A stretch of 64,000 nt of DNA, taken from the NCBI GenBank assembly GCA_016271365.2, contig CM057453.1, forward strand, positions 503,771,001 to 503,835,000, written 5' to 3'. This DNA is from Neoceratodus forsteri. Its lineage: Eukaryota; Chordata; Ceratodontiformes; Ceratodontidae. The notes under the pieces were generated by a model. It did not search any database. It was not told the origin of the DNA and was given only the letters and a program-made list of their open reading frames with translations. Position 1 is the stretch's first letter; every line of letters starts with the position of its first letter. The translations under genes were made by a program, and so were the position numbers. Of the stretch, positions 1 through 12,214 are shown piece after piece.

Positions 1-1155
1 TTGGCCGTGTCCAGCTGCTGCTAGACGTCCATGTCCTTGGGGAACCCGGCGTCCGGAGTGGGAAGGGGACCCTTGGGCGACCGACCTTCCGAAGGTGGGT
101 CGGGCATCCGTATGTCATCCGGTGATGGCCTTCAATCTGGCATTGGGGCCTGAGTTGCAGGAGAGGGCGACCAGCTCAAGGGGCACTTGTCAGCTGGGGG
201 TGGGCGTTCCTTGGCTGGAGGAGGCATCCGATGGCGAATGGCCTCCTTTTGCCTGTCTGAGTTGTCTGGTCATTTGTGTTTCTTGGACGACCTGCTGGGC
301 TTATGGCCAGAGTTCTTAGGCCTGCTGGAAGTCAACTGCCCTTCTTGGATTGACCCAGTTGAGGATTTGTGGGGTCAGTGAGCCAGGGAAGGCTGGGCTG
401 ACGAACACCCACAGGAAGAGGAAGACGGCTCCCTGTGCTTACCTTGAGAAGAGGAGGGAGCCGACATCGCATATGTCCCTGCAGGAGTCAGGGGGACTGA
501 ACCCGACCTTCCGCTGGAGGCGGAAGATGAAGATGCCCTGGAAGGAGACTTTTGGTGGGAGTCAGACCTGGCCCTATCCTTTTTCCTATGGTGTTTCCCT
601 CTTGAAGCCTTCTCTCTGGGGGGGGGCCTTGGTGGGAGAGGAAGAGCTGCACTCCGAGATCCTCTGCATAGCTGCCACCTTCTGCTCGAGGAGATATGCT
701 TTAAGGACGCTGGCTCTCCGAGTCCTCATCTTATTGTTGAACTTTTTGCAGTACGAGCAGTTGTCAGGCCAATGGTCATGGCCTAGGCAGATGAGGCAGG
801 CCACATGGCTGTCCTTGGCCGGTATCTGCTTCCCACAGGCACACTTGGACTTGTGCTGTGGTGGAGAGGGCGAAGACATGTAAGAAAATGACTATTAAAA
901 TGTTAAACTATTAGAAAAACAGCAAAAAAGCATGGTCGACTGCGAGTAAAGGTGTCTGTGGAGCTGAACTAAATGGGTCGATGGCAGGAAAAGAACTGAG
1001 ATCGCTGGGGGGCCCCCTTTGTACCAAGTTGGATGTTGAGTGAAGCCAATGTTGGGGGCGGTCCCCCACCTCAGACTGCTAGCTACAAGATTCTTCTGTG
1101 GGGTGCTAACGCCTGGCGGCATTAGTCCTATTGGTAATACCTGCTGCAAGAGCTC
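1..1155 (-). mobile_element. DIRS-like retrotransposon, 5' part (cut by window start)
   Basis: Read on the minus strand, this is the 5' end of a tyrosine-recombinase (DIRS-type) retrotransposon: an untranslated terminal region (about 880-1155) followed by the start of ORF1. ORF1 carries a cysteine/histidine cluster like those of vertebrate DIRS Gag-like proteins and is followed by a Ser/Arg/Pro-rich stretch toward position 1. The terminal part resembles the layout of the DIRS terminus at 22010-22166 but is clearly another subfamily. The rest of the element lies outside the window. The outer boundary near 1155 is approximate. Confidence 0.6.
586..879 (-). pseudogene. DIRS ORF1 (Gag-like) N-terminal segment
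   Basis: This 97-codon open stretch opens with a Ser/Pro-rich start and then a cluster of cysteines and one histidine around CACGK, ACLICLGHDHW and CSYCKK (about residues 13-45). That arrangement is characteristic of the N-terminal part of DIRS Gag-like proteins in vertebrates, which are thought to package the element RNA. A basic region (KMRTRRASVLKAYLL) follows. The frame then closes at 586, although the other frames down to position 1 keep the Ser/Arg/Pro-rich composition expected of the next part. That suggests a frameshifted, inactive copy. The start is the ATG at 879, directly after the terminal region. Confidence 0.55.
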
Positions 1156-1289
1156 CCCCTCGAAGTCAGATCTGCAGGTTAGAGTATTGGACCACCTGTC
1201 ATAAAAATAGGAGGGAACATATAATGATAGGGGATATTAATACTGACTGGGGTGAAAGCAGATGTCAGTAAGTTAAAATACTAAATGAT

Positions 1290-1870
1290 AGCTTTATTGC
1301 CGGCTGATCGGTGCAGCGGTAGCGCTACCGCTCGTGATGCCAGCGACCCGGTTCAGGTGCAGACTTGGGTCTTGGGGGCTGGCATGGGGGAGGAGGACAG
1401 AGCGTCTGTTGGATTGATCTCCTCTGGGGAGGGAGGGCTGTCATCCCCGCTGCAATGCAGCCACCTGGGTGACCACAGCTGGAGGTGCAGTTCAGGGGTG
1501 CCGTGGAAGGGAAGGATGTCAGCCAAGTTCCGGGACAGCCATCACGTCATGACGTGCTTCATCCCATGGCACTTCCAGAGTGCTGATGTTCTCGGGGCTG
1601 GGAGCAATACAACAAAATACCCCCGCAGCCGAACCTGGAGATGGCCTCTGACACGCAGCCTCACACGCCAGTCAATCCCTGAGGCACCTGATGAAGACAT
1701 TAGCAGGTGGAGGAGAGTGGTAAGCGGTGACTGCTCTCCCTCTCTCCACCAGGGAGCAAGCCAAGGCAGCATGGAGGAGGACCTGGTGCAGCCAACACTG
1801 ATGCCTAGGAGAGCCTGAGGGATGGTAAGGCTGTGGGAAAAAGGGGCATAAACAGCAAATATAAAAAAAT
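1290..1870 (+). repeat. Possible tRNA-derived SINE
   Basis: Positions 1300-1360 resemble the 5' half of a tRNA: a box A-like GGTGCAGCGGTAGCGC, and about 35 bases later a degenerate box B-like GGTTCAGGTGC. The following 500 bases are GC-rich without a convincing reading frame, and the segment ends in an A-rich tail (about 1845-1870). This is the layout of a tRNA-headed SINE. The box B match is poor and I found no second copy in the window, so the call is tentative. The interval 1156-1289 holds nothing I recognise. Confidence 0.35.
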
Positions 1871-1904
1871 GGTTGCTTTAAATTAATCTGAGTTGAAAGA
1901 ATCT

Positions 1905-1928
1905 CATACTAACATACTAACATATTAT
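1905..1928 (-). repeat. CR1 3'-terminal octamer repeat
   Basis: Three units of an 8-bp repeat (CATACTAA on the plus strand) end the LINE. CR1 elements finish in short tandem octamers instead of poly(A), used during target-primed reverse transcription. The octamer here differs from the ATTCTATG type seen at 9716 and 33960, so this copy belongs to another CR1 subfamily. Confidence 0.7.
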
Positions 1929-2247
1929 TTGCCAGCAGATTAGGCCTTACGGTCTATCGAGTCTGCTTGAACCTAGATCCTTAGTTGGGTGCCGAGACCC
2001 TCCCATCCCTTGTTCTCTAGAAACCCCTATCATCCATCCCCACCCCCCCGGGACAGGCCATCATCTGATACATCCACTTTCTGTGTCTGTCCCACCTCTC
2101 TTGAAGCCCTCCACTGTGGATCTCTGAACCAGCTCACCAGGCAGTGCATTCCAAGGGTCCACCACCCTCTCGGTGAAAACCTCCTCTTTTCCCCTCACCC
2201 TTCCACCTTCCAACTTCAAACCATGCCTCTGGTGATACCTCCCTGCT

Positions 2248-4890
2248 TTAGTCTAAAGATCCCTCCATGTTTACCCTATTTATTCCCTTGAGGTACTTGA
2301 AGACCTCAATCTGTCCCCTGTCTCTCCTCTCCTCCAATGAAAACAGGCAGAGCTCCTCAAGTCTGTCCTCATAAGTCAAATCCCTAGCCCTCGTATCATC
2401 TTTGTTGCCCTCCTCTGTACCCCTCTCCAGGAGCTGTATGTCCCTCTTCAAATGTGGTCTCCAGTACTGTACACAGTACTCAAGGTGTGGTCTAACCAGT
2501 CCATTGTACAGTGGCAGAATCACTTCCCTGCTCCTAGAGGTGATACCCCTTACGATGCATGCCAACATCCTGTTTACCTTGCTAGCTGCTCTCCTGCACT
2601 GCTCAGAGTTATTCATACATGTATCCACCATGACCCCTAGGTCTTTTTCCCCTATTGAGGCCTCCAGCGCCTCCCTTCCCAGGGTGTACCTGTGTTTAGG
2701 GTTTCCCTGACCAAGATGCAACACCTTGCACTTGGTGATATTGAAATTTAATTTCCATGTGTGAGCCCAGCTTCCAGGGTGTCCAGGTCCCTTGCAGGGC
2801 CACCTTCCCCTCTTCTCCCTCAACTACTGCTCCCATCTTGGAGTCATCCTCGAAGAGACTCATTTCACACCCTATACCCTCCCTGATGTCCGATATGTAT
2901 GCATTAAACAGGATTGGACCCAGGACCGAGCCCTGTGGTACCCCACTACCAACCTCTCTAGGGTTTGAGAGCTCCCCACAGACCACTACTCTCCAGCTAG
3001 CCAGTTTTCAATCATCTGACCATCAAAGGGCCTACTCCTAACCCCATCAGTTTCTCCACCAGACCATTGTGGGGGACAGAGTCAAACGCCTTGCTGAAGT
3101 CCAAGAATAATATATCCACAGGCTTACCCCTGTCCAGTTCTGATGTTACCCATTCATAGAACTCCACAAGGTTGGTTTGACATGATCTACCTGGCACAAA
3201 CCCATGTTGCCGACTATCCAGACCTCCCACCTCCTCCAAGTACACCCCCAATCGTTCCTTTAGTATACTCTCCATTAATTTTCCCACCACCGAGGTCAAA
3301 CTGATGGGTCTATAATTACCTGGTACTTCCCTCAACCCCCCTTTATGGATTGGTACCACATGTGCCTCTCGCCAATCCCTAGGTACCCTCTCTGTCTCAA
3401 GTGACCTGCTGAAAAGCTCCGCCAGGGGTGCAGCCAGTATGTCCGCCAATTCCCATAGTACTCTCGGATGAATGCCATCCGGCCCAGGAGATTTGTTTTT
3501 CTTTAGGGCCTTGAGGGCTAACCACACCCTTTTGGTGGAGATAGCATCATCCGTCCCTTCCCCCTTACTGGTCTTTTTATCCTTATCCAGATGTGACCCC
3601 CTGGGTACCTTTCCATCCTCTTGCTCCATTTCTGTTGCTCCCCTGATCCCACCCCTGCCGCTTCTATCCCCTTCATGCCTTGTTTTGTAGATATCCCATC
3701 CCCTCCTAGTGAACACAGATGCAAAGTACTGTTAAATACCTCTGCCTGGTCCTCGCCTCTTCCACCCACCCTCCTTCTGATCTCAATCTGCTGAGATGGC
3801 CCTTAGTTTTCTCCCTCCCCAATGTCGGAAGAACCCTTTTCCCTCCCATGTATCCCTCTGCCGCTGCTCTTTACTGGACTTTGCTCCCTCACCATACGGG
3901 TGACTTTTCTAGATGCAAGCTGGTACATTTCCTTATCCCTATCCCCTCTTGTTGTTTTATATTTTTTGTAGGTTGCCTTCTTTTCTCTGACTGCTACCTG
4001 TACCTCACTGGACCACCAGCATGGTTTACGTGACCTTGCTCCCTTACGTTTCAACTTAGCACAGATCCTGACTGCCTCATGAAGTCCCGGTTTTATGACC
4101 TCCCATCTCCTTTCCACACTTGTCATTGAGGTAATCCCCTTCAAGTGATCCTTGAGAATATTTCCCATGCCCATAAAGTCTGCCCCCCTGAAGTCCACTG
4201 CCAGTGTCCTAGATCTCTCCCCACTCCCCCATGCTTATTTGAAACCAGACAGTATTGTGGTCACTCCCAGTCAGGGGTCCTGTACAGCTATGTCCTTACC
4301 AGATCCCCATCTGCCAGAACCACATCCAGGACAGCCCCTCCCTTGTGGGCTCCATCACATGCTGTGTGGGAGACACATCCTGGAAGCCATCTAGCAGCCT
4401 CTGCCCTTGGCCACCTTAGGGACATGGTTCCTCAGTTTGTACCTGGCATATTAAGGTCCCCATCAACACCACTCCTTCCCTCTCGGACCACACTGGGCAA
4501 TGATGTTGTCCAGCAAACCATCCTCTAGAACATCACTCATCCCGGGGCCTATATGCTACTCCCAGCTTGACCTTATCTCCTGCTGGGGATCGTGGAGTGA
4601 CCCATAAGGCCTCCACGTTTCCTCTGCCTCTTCTACCATAGCAATTTCTATATCATCTCTAATGAACATAGCCACTCCACCCTCTGACCTCCTTTCTATC
4701 CTTCCTAAGCATAGTGTACCCCTGTACATTTAGGTCCCAGTCGTGGTTTTGTTGTTGCGTCTCCGTGACGGCCGCCATCCACCCCCTCCGAACAGCATGG
4801 CCTGGAACTCCTGGCAACTTGTTTCCCAGGCTCCTGGCATTTACTAACACCAACCCCCACCTCTATCCCTGATCCTCTTGTTAACCCCAC
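2248..4890 (-). pseudogene. CR1 ORF2: endonuclease/reverse transcriptase, broken
   Basis: ORF2 of the CR1 LINE nicks target DNA and reverse-transcribes the RNA at the nick. The endonuclease survives only as its beginning (NARSLGNKLP, 4659-4890). The linker at 3803-4198 includes a CWWSSEVQ segment. The reverse transcriptase is clear at 3012-3716, with the PGPDGIHPR block, NYRPISLTS, RQHGFVPGRSC and LDFSKAFDSV. It continues at 2696-2986 with SGVPQGSVLGP. The catalytic box there reads FEDD, where the family usually has xADD. The C-terminal domain at 2248-2823 has LEYCVQYW and FKYLKGIN. At least four frame changes are needed to read through, so this copy is inactive. Confidence 0.85.
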
Positions 4891-5032
4891 CCAGATTCCT
4901 TACTCCATCCTCCCCTGCTCCTCCTGAAACCTCCACCTCCAGTCTGTTTCCCTCCCTCTTGGGCGTGATGGCTACTTCCTCATCTGGAGGAGAGGCTTGG
5001 TCAGCCCCTCCTCATCCCTTCCCCTTACAAGT

Positions 5033-6667
5033 TTAAACCCCACCTTTCTTGTATGTAGTCAGCCATCCCTGTTTAAGGACTTCCTTCCCTAATGGGGCAA
5101 GATGAAACCTGTCCTTGGCATATAGTCCCTTATCCTCCCAAACTCCATTCCAGTTCCCTTACACCCCAACCCATTCTCTTCACCCACTTCCTGAGCCAGT
5201 CATTAACCTCTGAGCTTCTTTTTTTCTCCACTGAGGCCTTTGGTACTGGCAATATCTCGAAAAGGAAATGTTGCATCCATTATCCGACAGACTCTGGCAA
5301 GTTCTTGGAACCTTGCTTGATTTCAAAATGCTATTTCCTCTAGATCATTAGTTCCCAAATGCACCAGGAAATCCGGTTTCCCTCCACAATCCCTAACCAT
5401 TTCATACACCATGAACTTTGCTCTGTGCACTGTCAGCCCAGAGATACTCACTACCTTCACCTGGCTATGGCATCCACCCCCCTGTCCCTCCCAATGGATA
5501 CCCCTAATCATCGAATCTCCCAGTAACAGAACCTTAACACCGCCATCATCCTTATGGTTACCTCCACTATGCCCTCTCAGCCCCCCTTCCCCCCCTTTAT
5601 TCATGATCTCAATTTCATGGGCGTCTTCCTGCCTTATTAGAGACCCCCTTGTTACCCTCCCCTTTCTGCCTCCCTTGATATTTTGCCCACTTAACTCAAA
5701 CCCCCTCTGAATAGGTGTCCCCTTTAACCCTCTCTTATCTGAACCATTTATCCTGGCCCTGATGGTTTCCCTTCCCCACACCACCATCCTCCCCCCTTGT
5801 AATAGTACCCCTGCTTCCAGAGGTTCTCTGTGGGTCCCCTTAGCTAGGGCCTCATCCTTGGTACTGACCTCCCAGCTGAAGGGGGGCTCCTCTCCCACCT
5901 CCTTGTCTCCCAGTTTCTCTCCAATCATGCTCTCCTCCCTCATGTCTGGAATATGTTGCATCTCCCCCATTTGCTTAACATATATGTTTCCCCTTCTCCC
6001 TCTGGGATTATGTCTATCCTTTCCATAGCTGGTCTGTGATGCCCTATGGGTATCCGACTCCCTCCCCCCGGCCTCTGTATAAGTTTCCTCATTTCCACCA
6101 ACCCCTTCCTCCCCCTCTAGGTTGCTTAGTAGCTCAAATTTATTGTGACACTCTATATCAGCCTCCATCAAGTAACCCGAGTTTCCCCTGACTGCATCTC
6201 TAAACTGACCCTCTTCTTCCTCTCTTGCACTGTTCACCTTAGGAGCTCCCTTCCCACAGTCTGCTGTTTTAGGCTTCCGCACAACAGCCCCTCCTGACTC
6301 TTCCCCCTCCAGTCTCTTTGTATTCAGAATGTTCACCCCATACGCTTTCCCCTTAGCATCAACTTCCCTATCTAAGGGTCCTCTGTCCCTAATATCCCCC
6401 CTCCTGCTTGCTGTAACATAACGTCCTGTAATTTCAGAGCGTTGCCCCAGCCTCCCCTCAGCCCCACCCTTCTGCTGCCCATATCCACACCCCTTATCCT
6501 TGGACACCCCCCAGCTCCCACAGCTTACTCCTTAACCAATATACCTCACTCCTGATACAAGATAGCTGTCTACAGAGTGGGCAGCCTCCCTCTCTCCAGG
6601 CCCAATTTAGAATTATTGCCATCCCACAGCCTGTGCAGCCTACAACCCTTCCAAAGATGCCTGCCAT
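5033..6667 (-). pseudogene. CR1 ORF1: zinc-finger plus SGNH esterase protein
   Basis: ORF1 of the CR1 element encodes an RNA-binding, chaperone-like protein with a lipid-esterase-type domain. The first segment (58 codons, ATG at 6667) has two CxxC pairs (GCTGCG and GCPLCR), then a leucine/charged helix. It runs into a stop just after a G-run near 6510. The main segment continues in another frame (6507-5323, 394 codons): a long hydrophilic region, then the esterase with the Ser block GDSMIRG and the Asn block LGTNDL. The third block, D-x-x-H, lies at 5102-5113 in a further frame (KDRFHL). All three SGNH catalytic blocks are therefore recognisable, but spread over at least three frames. Confidence 0.8.
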
Positions 6668-6670
6668 GGT

Positions 6671-7524
6671 GGAATATGGCCACCCTGATTTTCCCCCTCT
6701 GTTTATAATAGCACACCCCCTTTTCTCAGTCCCTTTCCCCTGGAGTACAGTTTCTCTCTATACTGACTGTAGTTATTTACAAACCCAATTTCAACCCCAC
6801 CAATAACGTTCCCAAGTCTCACAAACACATACAGTCCAGTGTGTGTTCGGTCCCACTAACAGTGTATGTAAGCAGACATCAGGCACCATAATGTCACAGG
6901 CCCACTAGCTCCTGTTGCTCAATTTCAGTCCCAAACAGAAATACTCAGCCCTTCAATCCCAACCCCAGTGGCTTTTCAGTATTTAAGAAGGCATGCAAAA
7001 CAGGGTGCGGGAGGCTCTTACCAAACACCAGGCAAACAACACATTTAAATTTCCTCTAAGTATCCCTGCACAAACAACTATCCCTAAGCCACCAAAGTTA
7101 CAATGTAACAGTTCTAATTCAAGGTAATAATTTTTAACACATAAAACTAATTTCACTTACAAACTATTCAAATATTTCAGTTAAAACAGAATATAACTCC
7201 AGCCCTCTTTCCTACCTGGCTGCTGCTTAAGCTCCCAAGTGAACAATGAAAGCCAAGTTAATTCCTGTTTAGAGACAAGGTAATTGCAGCTAATGTCCCA
7301 TCCCCCAAACACCTATGCATTTTAACTAAAAAACTGGAAATTACTCTGTTATTGACTGGTTGATAAACTGTCCACAAAACATACGTATTCACGGAATCTT
7401 ACCAGATTCCGTCGCAGATCATTGCCCAATTTTTCATCCTAAGAAGTTCATCAAAGAGCATATCTGACTTAGATTGATTACTACAAAACTATCTAGATTG
7501 AATGTTGAAGGGTTCCTCTCTGAC
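6671..7524. other. No gene seen; possible CR1 5' UTR
   Basis: Pyrimidine-rich on the plus strand up to about 7050, then AT-rich. It contains no open frame of note. It lies directly upstream of the CR1 ORF1 start, so part may be that element's 5' untranslated region, and it ends at the 3' tail of the next LINE. Confidence 0.4.
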
Positions 7525-9690
7525 ATTGTTTTGTTTGTTTATTTGAATCTAGGATTACAAGTACCTTTGAGCCAAGGCTCTTTTACAAAGGTTCCACATC
7601 AACAGTACAGAAAATCATCGATAGGCAGGTTACGGAGAGACAGATCAGGATCATATTAATGTTAACACAATACATGGTATAAGACAATAACATTTAGCTG
7701 ACAAAATTAAATGTATTGTGACAAATTCCTACAAGAGAGATGCGATGCACAGGGAATAGTAGGAGGGAAGAGGCAGGAGGGGGAAAAAGGGCTGGGACAG
7801 GGGGGTGGGTGCAGCAGCGGAGGGGCAGTGTGGTGCAGCCAAGTGGCCTTGTCAGGACAGACACAGCCCTAGTGCTTGAGTGGTTGTAGTGGAGAAGTAA
7901 GTGCTAGAAGAGTGGGAGAAAGACAGCCAGACATCTGTGGGGTCTGTAACAGAGTAGGTGACAGAGATGATTAAGTGTTGCAAACACAGGTATTTTGCCA
8001 GTTAGGAAGTGGTGGAGCTTTGTTTTGAAGACTCCAAGAGATCCAGAGGAGGAGATGTCACTTGGAAGTTCATTTAGCCAGCTCGGGGCCCTATAAGCAA
8101 AAGACAGTTGCCCTTGGGACATGTGGCAGTGTGGGATTTGCAGGATATGGGGCTTAGAACTCCTGGTGATGTGGTTATTGATTTTGAGATTTAGGAGGGC
8201 GCTGACTCCTGATGGGGGATTCTCCCAGCATGATTTTCTTGGCTGTTATGCAAGTTTGGCATGTGATTCGATTGTTTAGTTGCAGCCACTCTGAGTTGGA
8301 GTAGAGGTCACAGGTGTGGGTGAGGCGGTGTAGACCAGTGACCAGTCTGCAAGCTTGGTTGAGGGAGATCGATACCCGCCTGAGGGAGGAAGTTGTGGCA
8401 GATCCATAGATGATGAGACCGTAGTCAATAATACTGATAACGGAGCTCTGGACAGCGATGGACAGTGCTTCAGGGGTTAGGTGTTTCCTATGCCAGAAGA
8501 GGAGGCCCATCCTGGAATTGGCCACTTTCGCCACATTGTTGATGTGTGGGACAGAGGAGAGATTACTGTGAAGGGTGAGGCCAAGGTACTTGAAGGTATG
8601 AACTTGTTCGAGGGTGATACCTAGCTTTGTTCTAATAAGGAGCTGATGGTGTTTGAATTTGCTGTGGGAGCTACAGAAGAGTACAGTCTTTGTTTTTTTC
8701 TAGTTAAGAATAAGTCTTTTTTTTTTCAAACCAGTTTTCAACTGTGGAGAAGGCCTCCTGGAGGTTGCTTTGTAGATGCACTGGATCAAGGTGCGTGGCT
8801 AGGATGACTGCATCATCAGCGTATAGAAGGATCTGTGCAGGGCAGGATTCAGGTAGTGAGTTCAAAAAAAGACTGAATAGGAGGGGGCCTAGGATTGAGC
8901 CCTGTGGGACACTGGACCTGACTGTTCTTGGATCCGAGAGTATGCCCTCGATTTTCACTCTTTGGGAGCAGTTTTCTAGATAGCTTTTAAACCAGTTAAC
9001 AGAGTTTGGTGAGAGCCTTGCTAGTCAAAGCTGGGCAAGTAGGAGATGGTGGTTGACGGTATCAAAGGCTTTGGTTAAGTCAATGAAGGTGGCTCCAATG
9101 AGATGGCTGTTATCAAGTGAGTTATGGACTGCACCAGTAAATTCAAGTAGTGCCGTAGTGGTGCTATGGCCCTTTCTAAATCCATGCTGCTCCAAGCACA
9201 GTATGTTGTGTTTGTCTAGGAAGTCAGTGGGTTGGTCGGACACAATCCATTCTAGGGCTTTGGAGGGTGGAGGCAGGATGGAAATAGGTCGGTAATTCTC
9301 AGCAGCTGTTTTGTCACTTTGATGGATTGGGGTTACCACGGCAGATTTCCAAATGTCGGGGAATAGGCTATGGCTGAGGGAGAGGTTAAAGACCTTTGTA
9401 AGAGGCAGGAGAACCTCTTCAAGGGTTAGTGATAACAGCTTGAGTTCGATGGAGTCGCTGCTGGATCTGGAGTTGCGAATTGCTTTGGTTACGTAGCTAC
9501 GGACTTGGTGCAGTTTTACTGCTTTAAAGTAGAAGGGAGGGTGGCTGTAGGTGGTTGGGGTGGCTGGGGTGTCAGTGTCGTCGAAAAAACCTTGAGGAAG
9601 AACAGCACTGAGGTCTGAGAAAGTGCCATTGAATGTGTTGGCAATGTGCTTCTGGTCAAGGGTGATTTCTCCATTATCACATGATCTTGA
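7525..9690 (-). mobile_element. L2-type LINE, 5'-truncated
   Basis: The minus strand carries the reverse transcriptase and C-terminal part of an L2-like LINE. Segments in order are NYRPISILPP, QHGFRKGHSTTTAL and IDLTKAFDTVNH (9025-9339), SSVPQGSILGPLLF and LYADDAVI (8704-8958, so the catalytic ADD is present), a GLLFWHRKHLTPEA and IDYGLIIYG region (8175-8534), and the terminal SFAYRAPSWLNELP motif (7904-8122). The 3' UTR near 7530-7640 matches the layout of the plus-strand L2 at 29820-29990, including an AAATAAACAAAC-like tail. The 9340-9690 part encodes the linker before the reverse transcriptase. Several frameshifts make it inactive. Confidence 0.8.
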
Positions 9691-9715
9691 TTAAATGGGA
9701 TTAATATGGGACAGA

Positions 9716-9957
9716 CATAGAATCACAGAAGTGTGATGGCAGAAAATAACCTTTCTGGCCCATCGCCTGCCCCATTATCCCCCCCACTCATCACCTTTGT
9801 CAAGGGACATCCCACTCTGCCCCCCGGTCAACCCCTTATGTCTGTCCCATGCCCTCTTGAATCCTTCCACAGTTTCTACCTCCACCACTTCTTCAGGTAG
9901 TATGTTCCAGGACTCCATAACCTTCTCCATGAAGTAACACCCCCACACACTGCCCAA
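9716..9957 (-). mobile_element. CR1 3'-end fragment
   Basis: A short 5'-truncated CR1 copy sits between two L2 segments. The open frame 9775-9957 encodes the last residues of CR1 ORF2 (FMEKVMESWNILPEEVVEV, then FKRAWDRHKGL). The 3' end at about 9716-9735 contains the ATTCTATG octamer in minus orientation. It probably inserted after the L2 copies. Confidence 0.7.
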
Positions 9958-10460
9958 GGTACTTAAAGGAGGAGGCAGCGGTCAGGGGCAAGCCATTAGA
10001 ACTGGTCACAGCCAGGGGCTCAGGGCAAGACCTAATTTGTGTAGGGGAGCTGAAAAGCATTGTTTGGGTTTTCTTTATGTTAAGGACCAACTTGTTAGCA
10101 GATGGCCAGGATTGAATTAGGTGGAAGTCTTCATTTAATTGTGAGTTGATGATCTTAATGTTATGGGAGTTTGACAAGAGCACCAGGTCATCTGCATACA
10201 GGGTGGAGCTGCAGTGTACAGGTATGATGGGGAGATCATTTACAAATAAAGAGAAGAGAATGGGACCAAGGATTGAGCCTTGGGGTACACAAACTGAAAT
10301 GGGTGCCAATTCAGAGAAGGTTCCGTTAAATTTGACCAACTGCTGTCTGTTGTGCAAGTAATTAATTAGGTGCTGTCCTGATTTTTTAAGTAGTTTCTTG
10401 GAATGAATTGTGAATGGAGTAGCCTGCCTCCTTGTGGGGGCTAGCTCCATCATAACCATG
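9958..10460 (-). mobile_element. L2-like LINE reverse transcriptase fragment
   Basis: The minus-strand frame (9893-10513) encodes a second reverse transcriptase piece with VPQGSILGPILFSLFVNDLP, LYADDLVLLS and LNIKKTQTMLF. It repeats the catalytic region already present at 8704-8958 but with a different sequence, so it belongs to a separate L2-like copy and is not the upstream half of the first one. Both ends of this LINE are missing. Confidence 0.75.
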
Positions 10461-12214
10461 ACCTCCTCATTCTCTTCTGTTTCATGAGAGGGGATACTGA
10501 GGGTGTTCACCATCTATTTGATGAATGTGGAGTAAGAGGTAGAAGGGTTCTAAAGGCTCACCTTTCTCCTCCTCCTCCTCGTAATACTTATTCTCCTTCA
10601 CAGGCAAATGGTGTTGGACCTGAGCCTGGGGGAGTGCAGCAAGCACATTAAAGAAGTTTCCCATAGCCTGGAGGGCTTGAAAAACTGCCATGACTTAGCC
10701 ATGTCTTCTCTGGTCCACTGTCTACTCCTTTTTCTTTGCAAGAGAAGTGGCACAGACATGTTTTTCTCTCTGTTTTTTTCTTGGCAGGCACTGTTTCCAG
10801 TACCTGCTGTGAGGCTATTTTATTTGCATCTCTGCCATCATTGGAGTCACCCTGGTATCTTTACCATCTTTATCATACTTATCTGATGGCTGAGAAGCTT
10901 TATTTTTTTCTGTCCCCTTTGACAGTGACTGCTGCTGCTTATGAGGAGATGAACCCTCTGATATACTCTTTTTCCGCCATCATTAGGCACTCCCTCAGAG
11001 CTTTGCTGTATTTTGGTGACATAGAGGCAGACTGTGAAGCCATAAGTTATTTTCTTTTTTCAGCCCTTTGCTTTTGGGATTTGGGGCACAACTTTTTACA
11101 AAGCTCATAACTGACAGAATTGTGATCTGGACCCAGCTACTTCAAACAGAGCTCATGGCAGTCTGCCTTTGCCAGGAGCTGAAAAATTTTTTTACAGTTT
11201 TTGAAGCCTGTTGTTCTGTTCACTTTTTAGGCCCCTCAGTCATGCCAATCACAGAAAAATCTATTGAAAACACTTATTTGATTCTCAATACACAAGTGCG
11301 CTAGTAAAAATTAGTTTAATTTATTTTTCCCCTCACAGACAGTAAAAGGGACCACTAAAAAGGAGCAGCTTTAATATTTTGGACAAAAATGTGGTCCAGT
11401 TCTCTTAAAACCGGAACCTAATGTAAATAATACCAAAAACTATCCAAATAATAAAATACTGGAGGTTTATAAAAGTTTAAGCCAAACGTGGTTGGTTCCC
11501 TTGAGGTTTCAAATGTGGCCTTCTCATGTTCAAGGACCAGACTGGGAACTGGAGAAAAAACACAAACTATTTACTAAATTAAAGAAATAAAGAACTAACA
11601 TGGAGTACCGAGAAACCAACTCATATTATAAAAATAGCAAAGAACTAAGTAAAGTAAAACGTTGTTGCCCAGAAGACTGGAGTTGACTTTGGGGCGACTT
11701 CTCTCTTCAGGTAGAGAAATAAATCTGATATTAGAACACTAGGGGGAGCATGACCATAGTACAGAGTCTGAACTTGTATTCTAAGTTCTAAAACTAGCAT
11801 AAAGTTCTAGCTCCAGTACATCACACTCTGGCGGGATGCTGCTTATTGTAAAACATACATACATACATACACATACATGTGATAGCTCCCTCTTTTCACA
11901 GGAGACTCCTGTTTTTTTGACTGAACTCCTTCCTTCCCTCCCGGAAAACAAAATCTCCTGCTTAAGTAAAATTCTGTCCAAAATATCCATTCATGTTTTT
12001 TTGGCAGATAAAGACACATAAAAAGTAAATTAGTGATGAACAATGTAAGTGATAACTGTACAACTAGTTGTTTAGTGCTTGTTCTTGACCAAATTAATTA
12101 TATTAAATTTTTTTTCTTGTTTTTTGATGCCATTTAAGGACAAACTCATGACATCACAGCATCTCCCTACTAGCAGGCCAATCTCCCTACTAATTTGACC
12201 CAAATCTCCCTCTT
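10461..12214. other. Intergenic or intronic DNA, nothing recognised
   Basis: The sequence is AT-rich with several short open frames, none with a domain I recognise. The 92-codon and 124-codon plus-strand frames near 10608-11110 are hydrophobic, T-rich and overlap each other. That is what chance frames in AT-rich DNA look like. Confidence 0.4.
11854..11878. repeat. (CATA)n microsatellite
   Basis: A short run of CATA units is visible directly, with one interrupted unit near the end. Confidence 0.85.

Larger units (their letters stand above)
1905..6670 (-). mobile_element. CR1-type LINE, near full length
   Basis: On the minus strand the order is ORF1 (about 6667 to 5033), then ORF2 with endonuclease (about 4890-4650), linker, reverse transcriptase (3716-2690) and C-terminal domain (to about 2248), a 3' UTR, and a terminal run of 8-bp repeats at 1905-1928. 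The octamer tail, the ORF1 with zinc-finger and esterase modules, and the reverse transcriptase type are the hallmarks of CR1. Frameshifts and stops break both frames, so it is dead. The pyrimidine-rich stretch up to about 7440 could be its 5' UTR. Confidence 0.85.

Noticed and set aside
2402..6028. Many plus-strand frames of 60-130 codons
   Set aside because: They are opposite-strand shadows of the CR1 open frames.
10608..11304. Hydrophobic plus-strand frames suggesting a membrane protein
   Set aside because: They overlap in two frames, are T-rich and show no splice sites or known domain.
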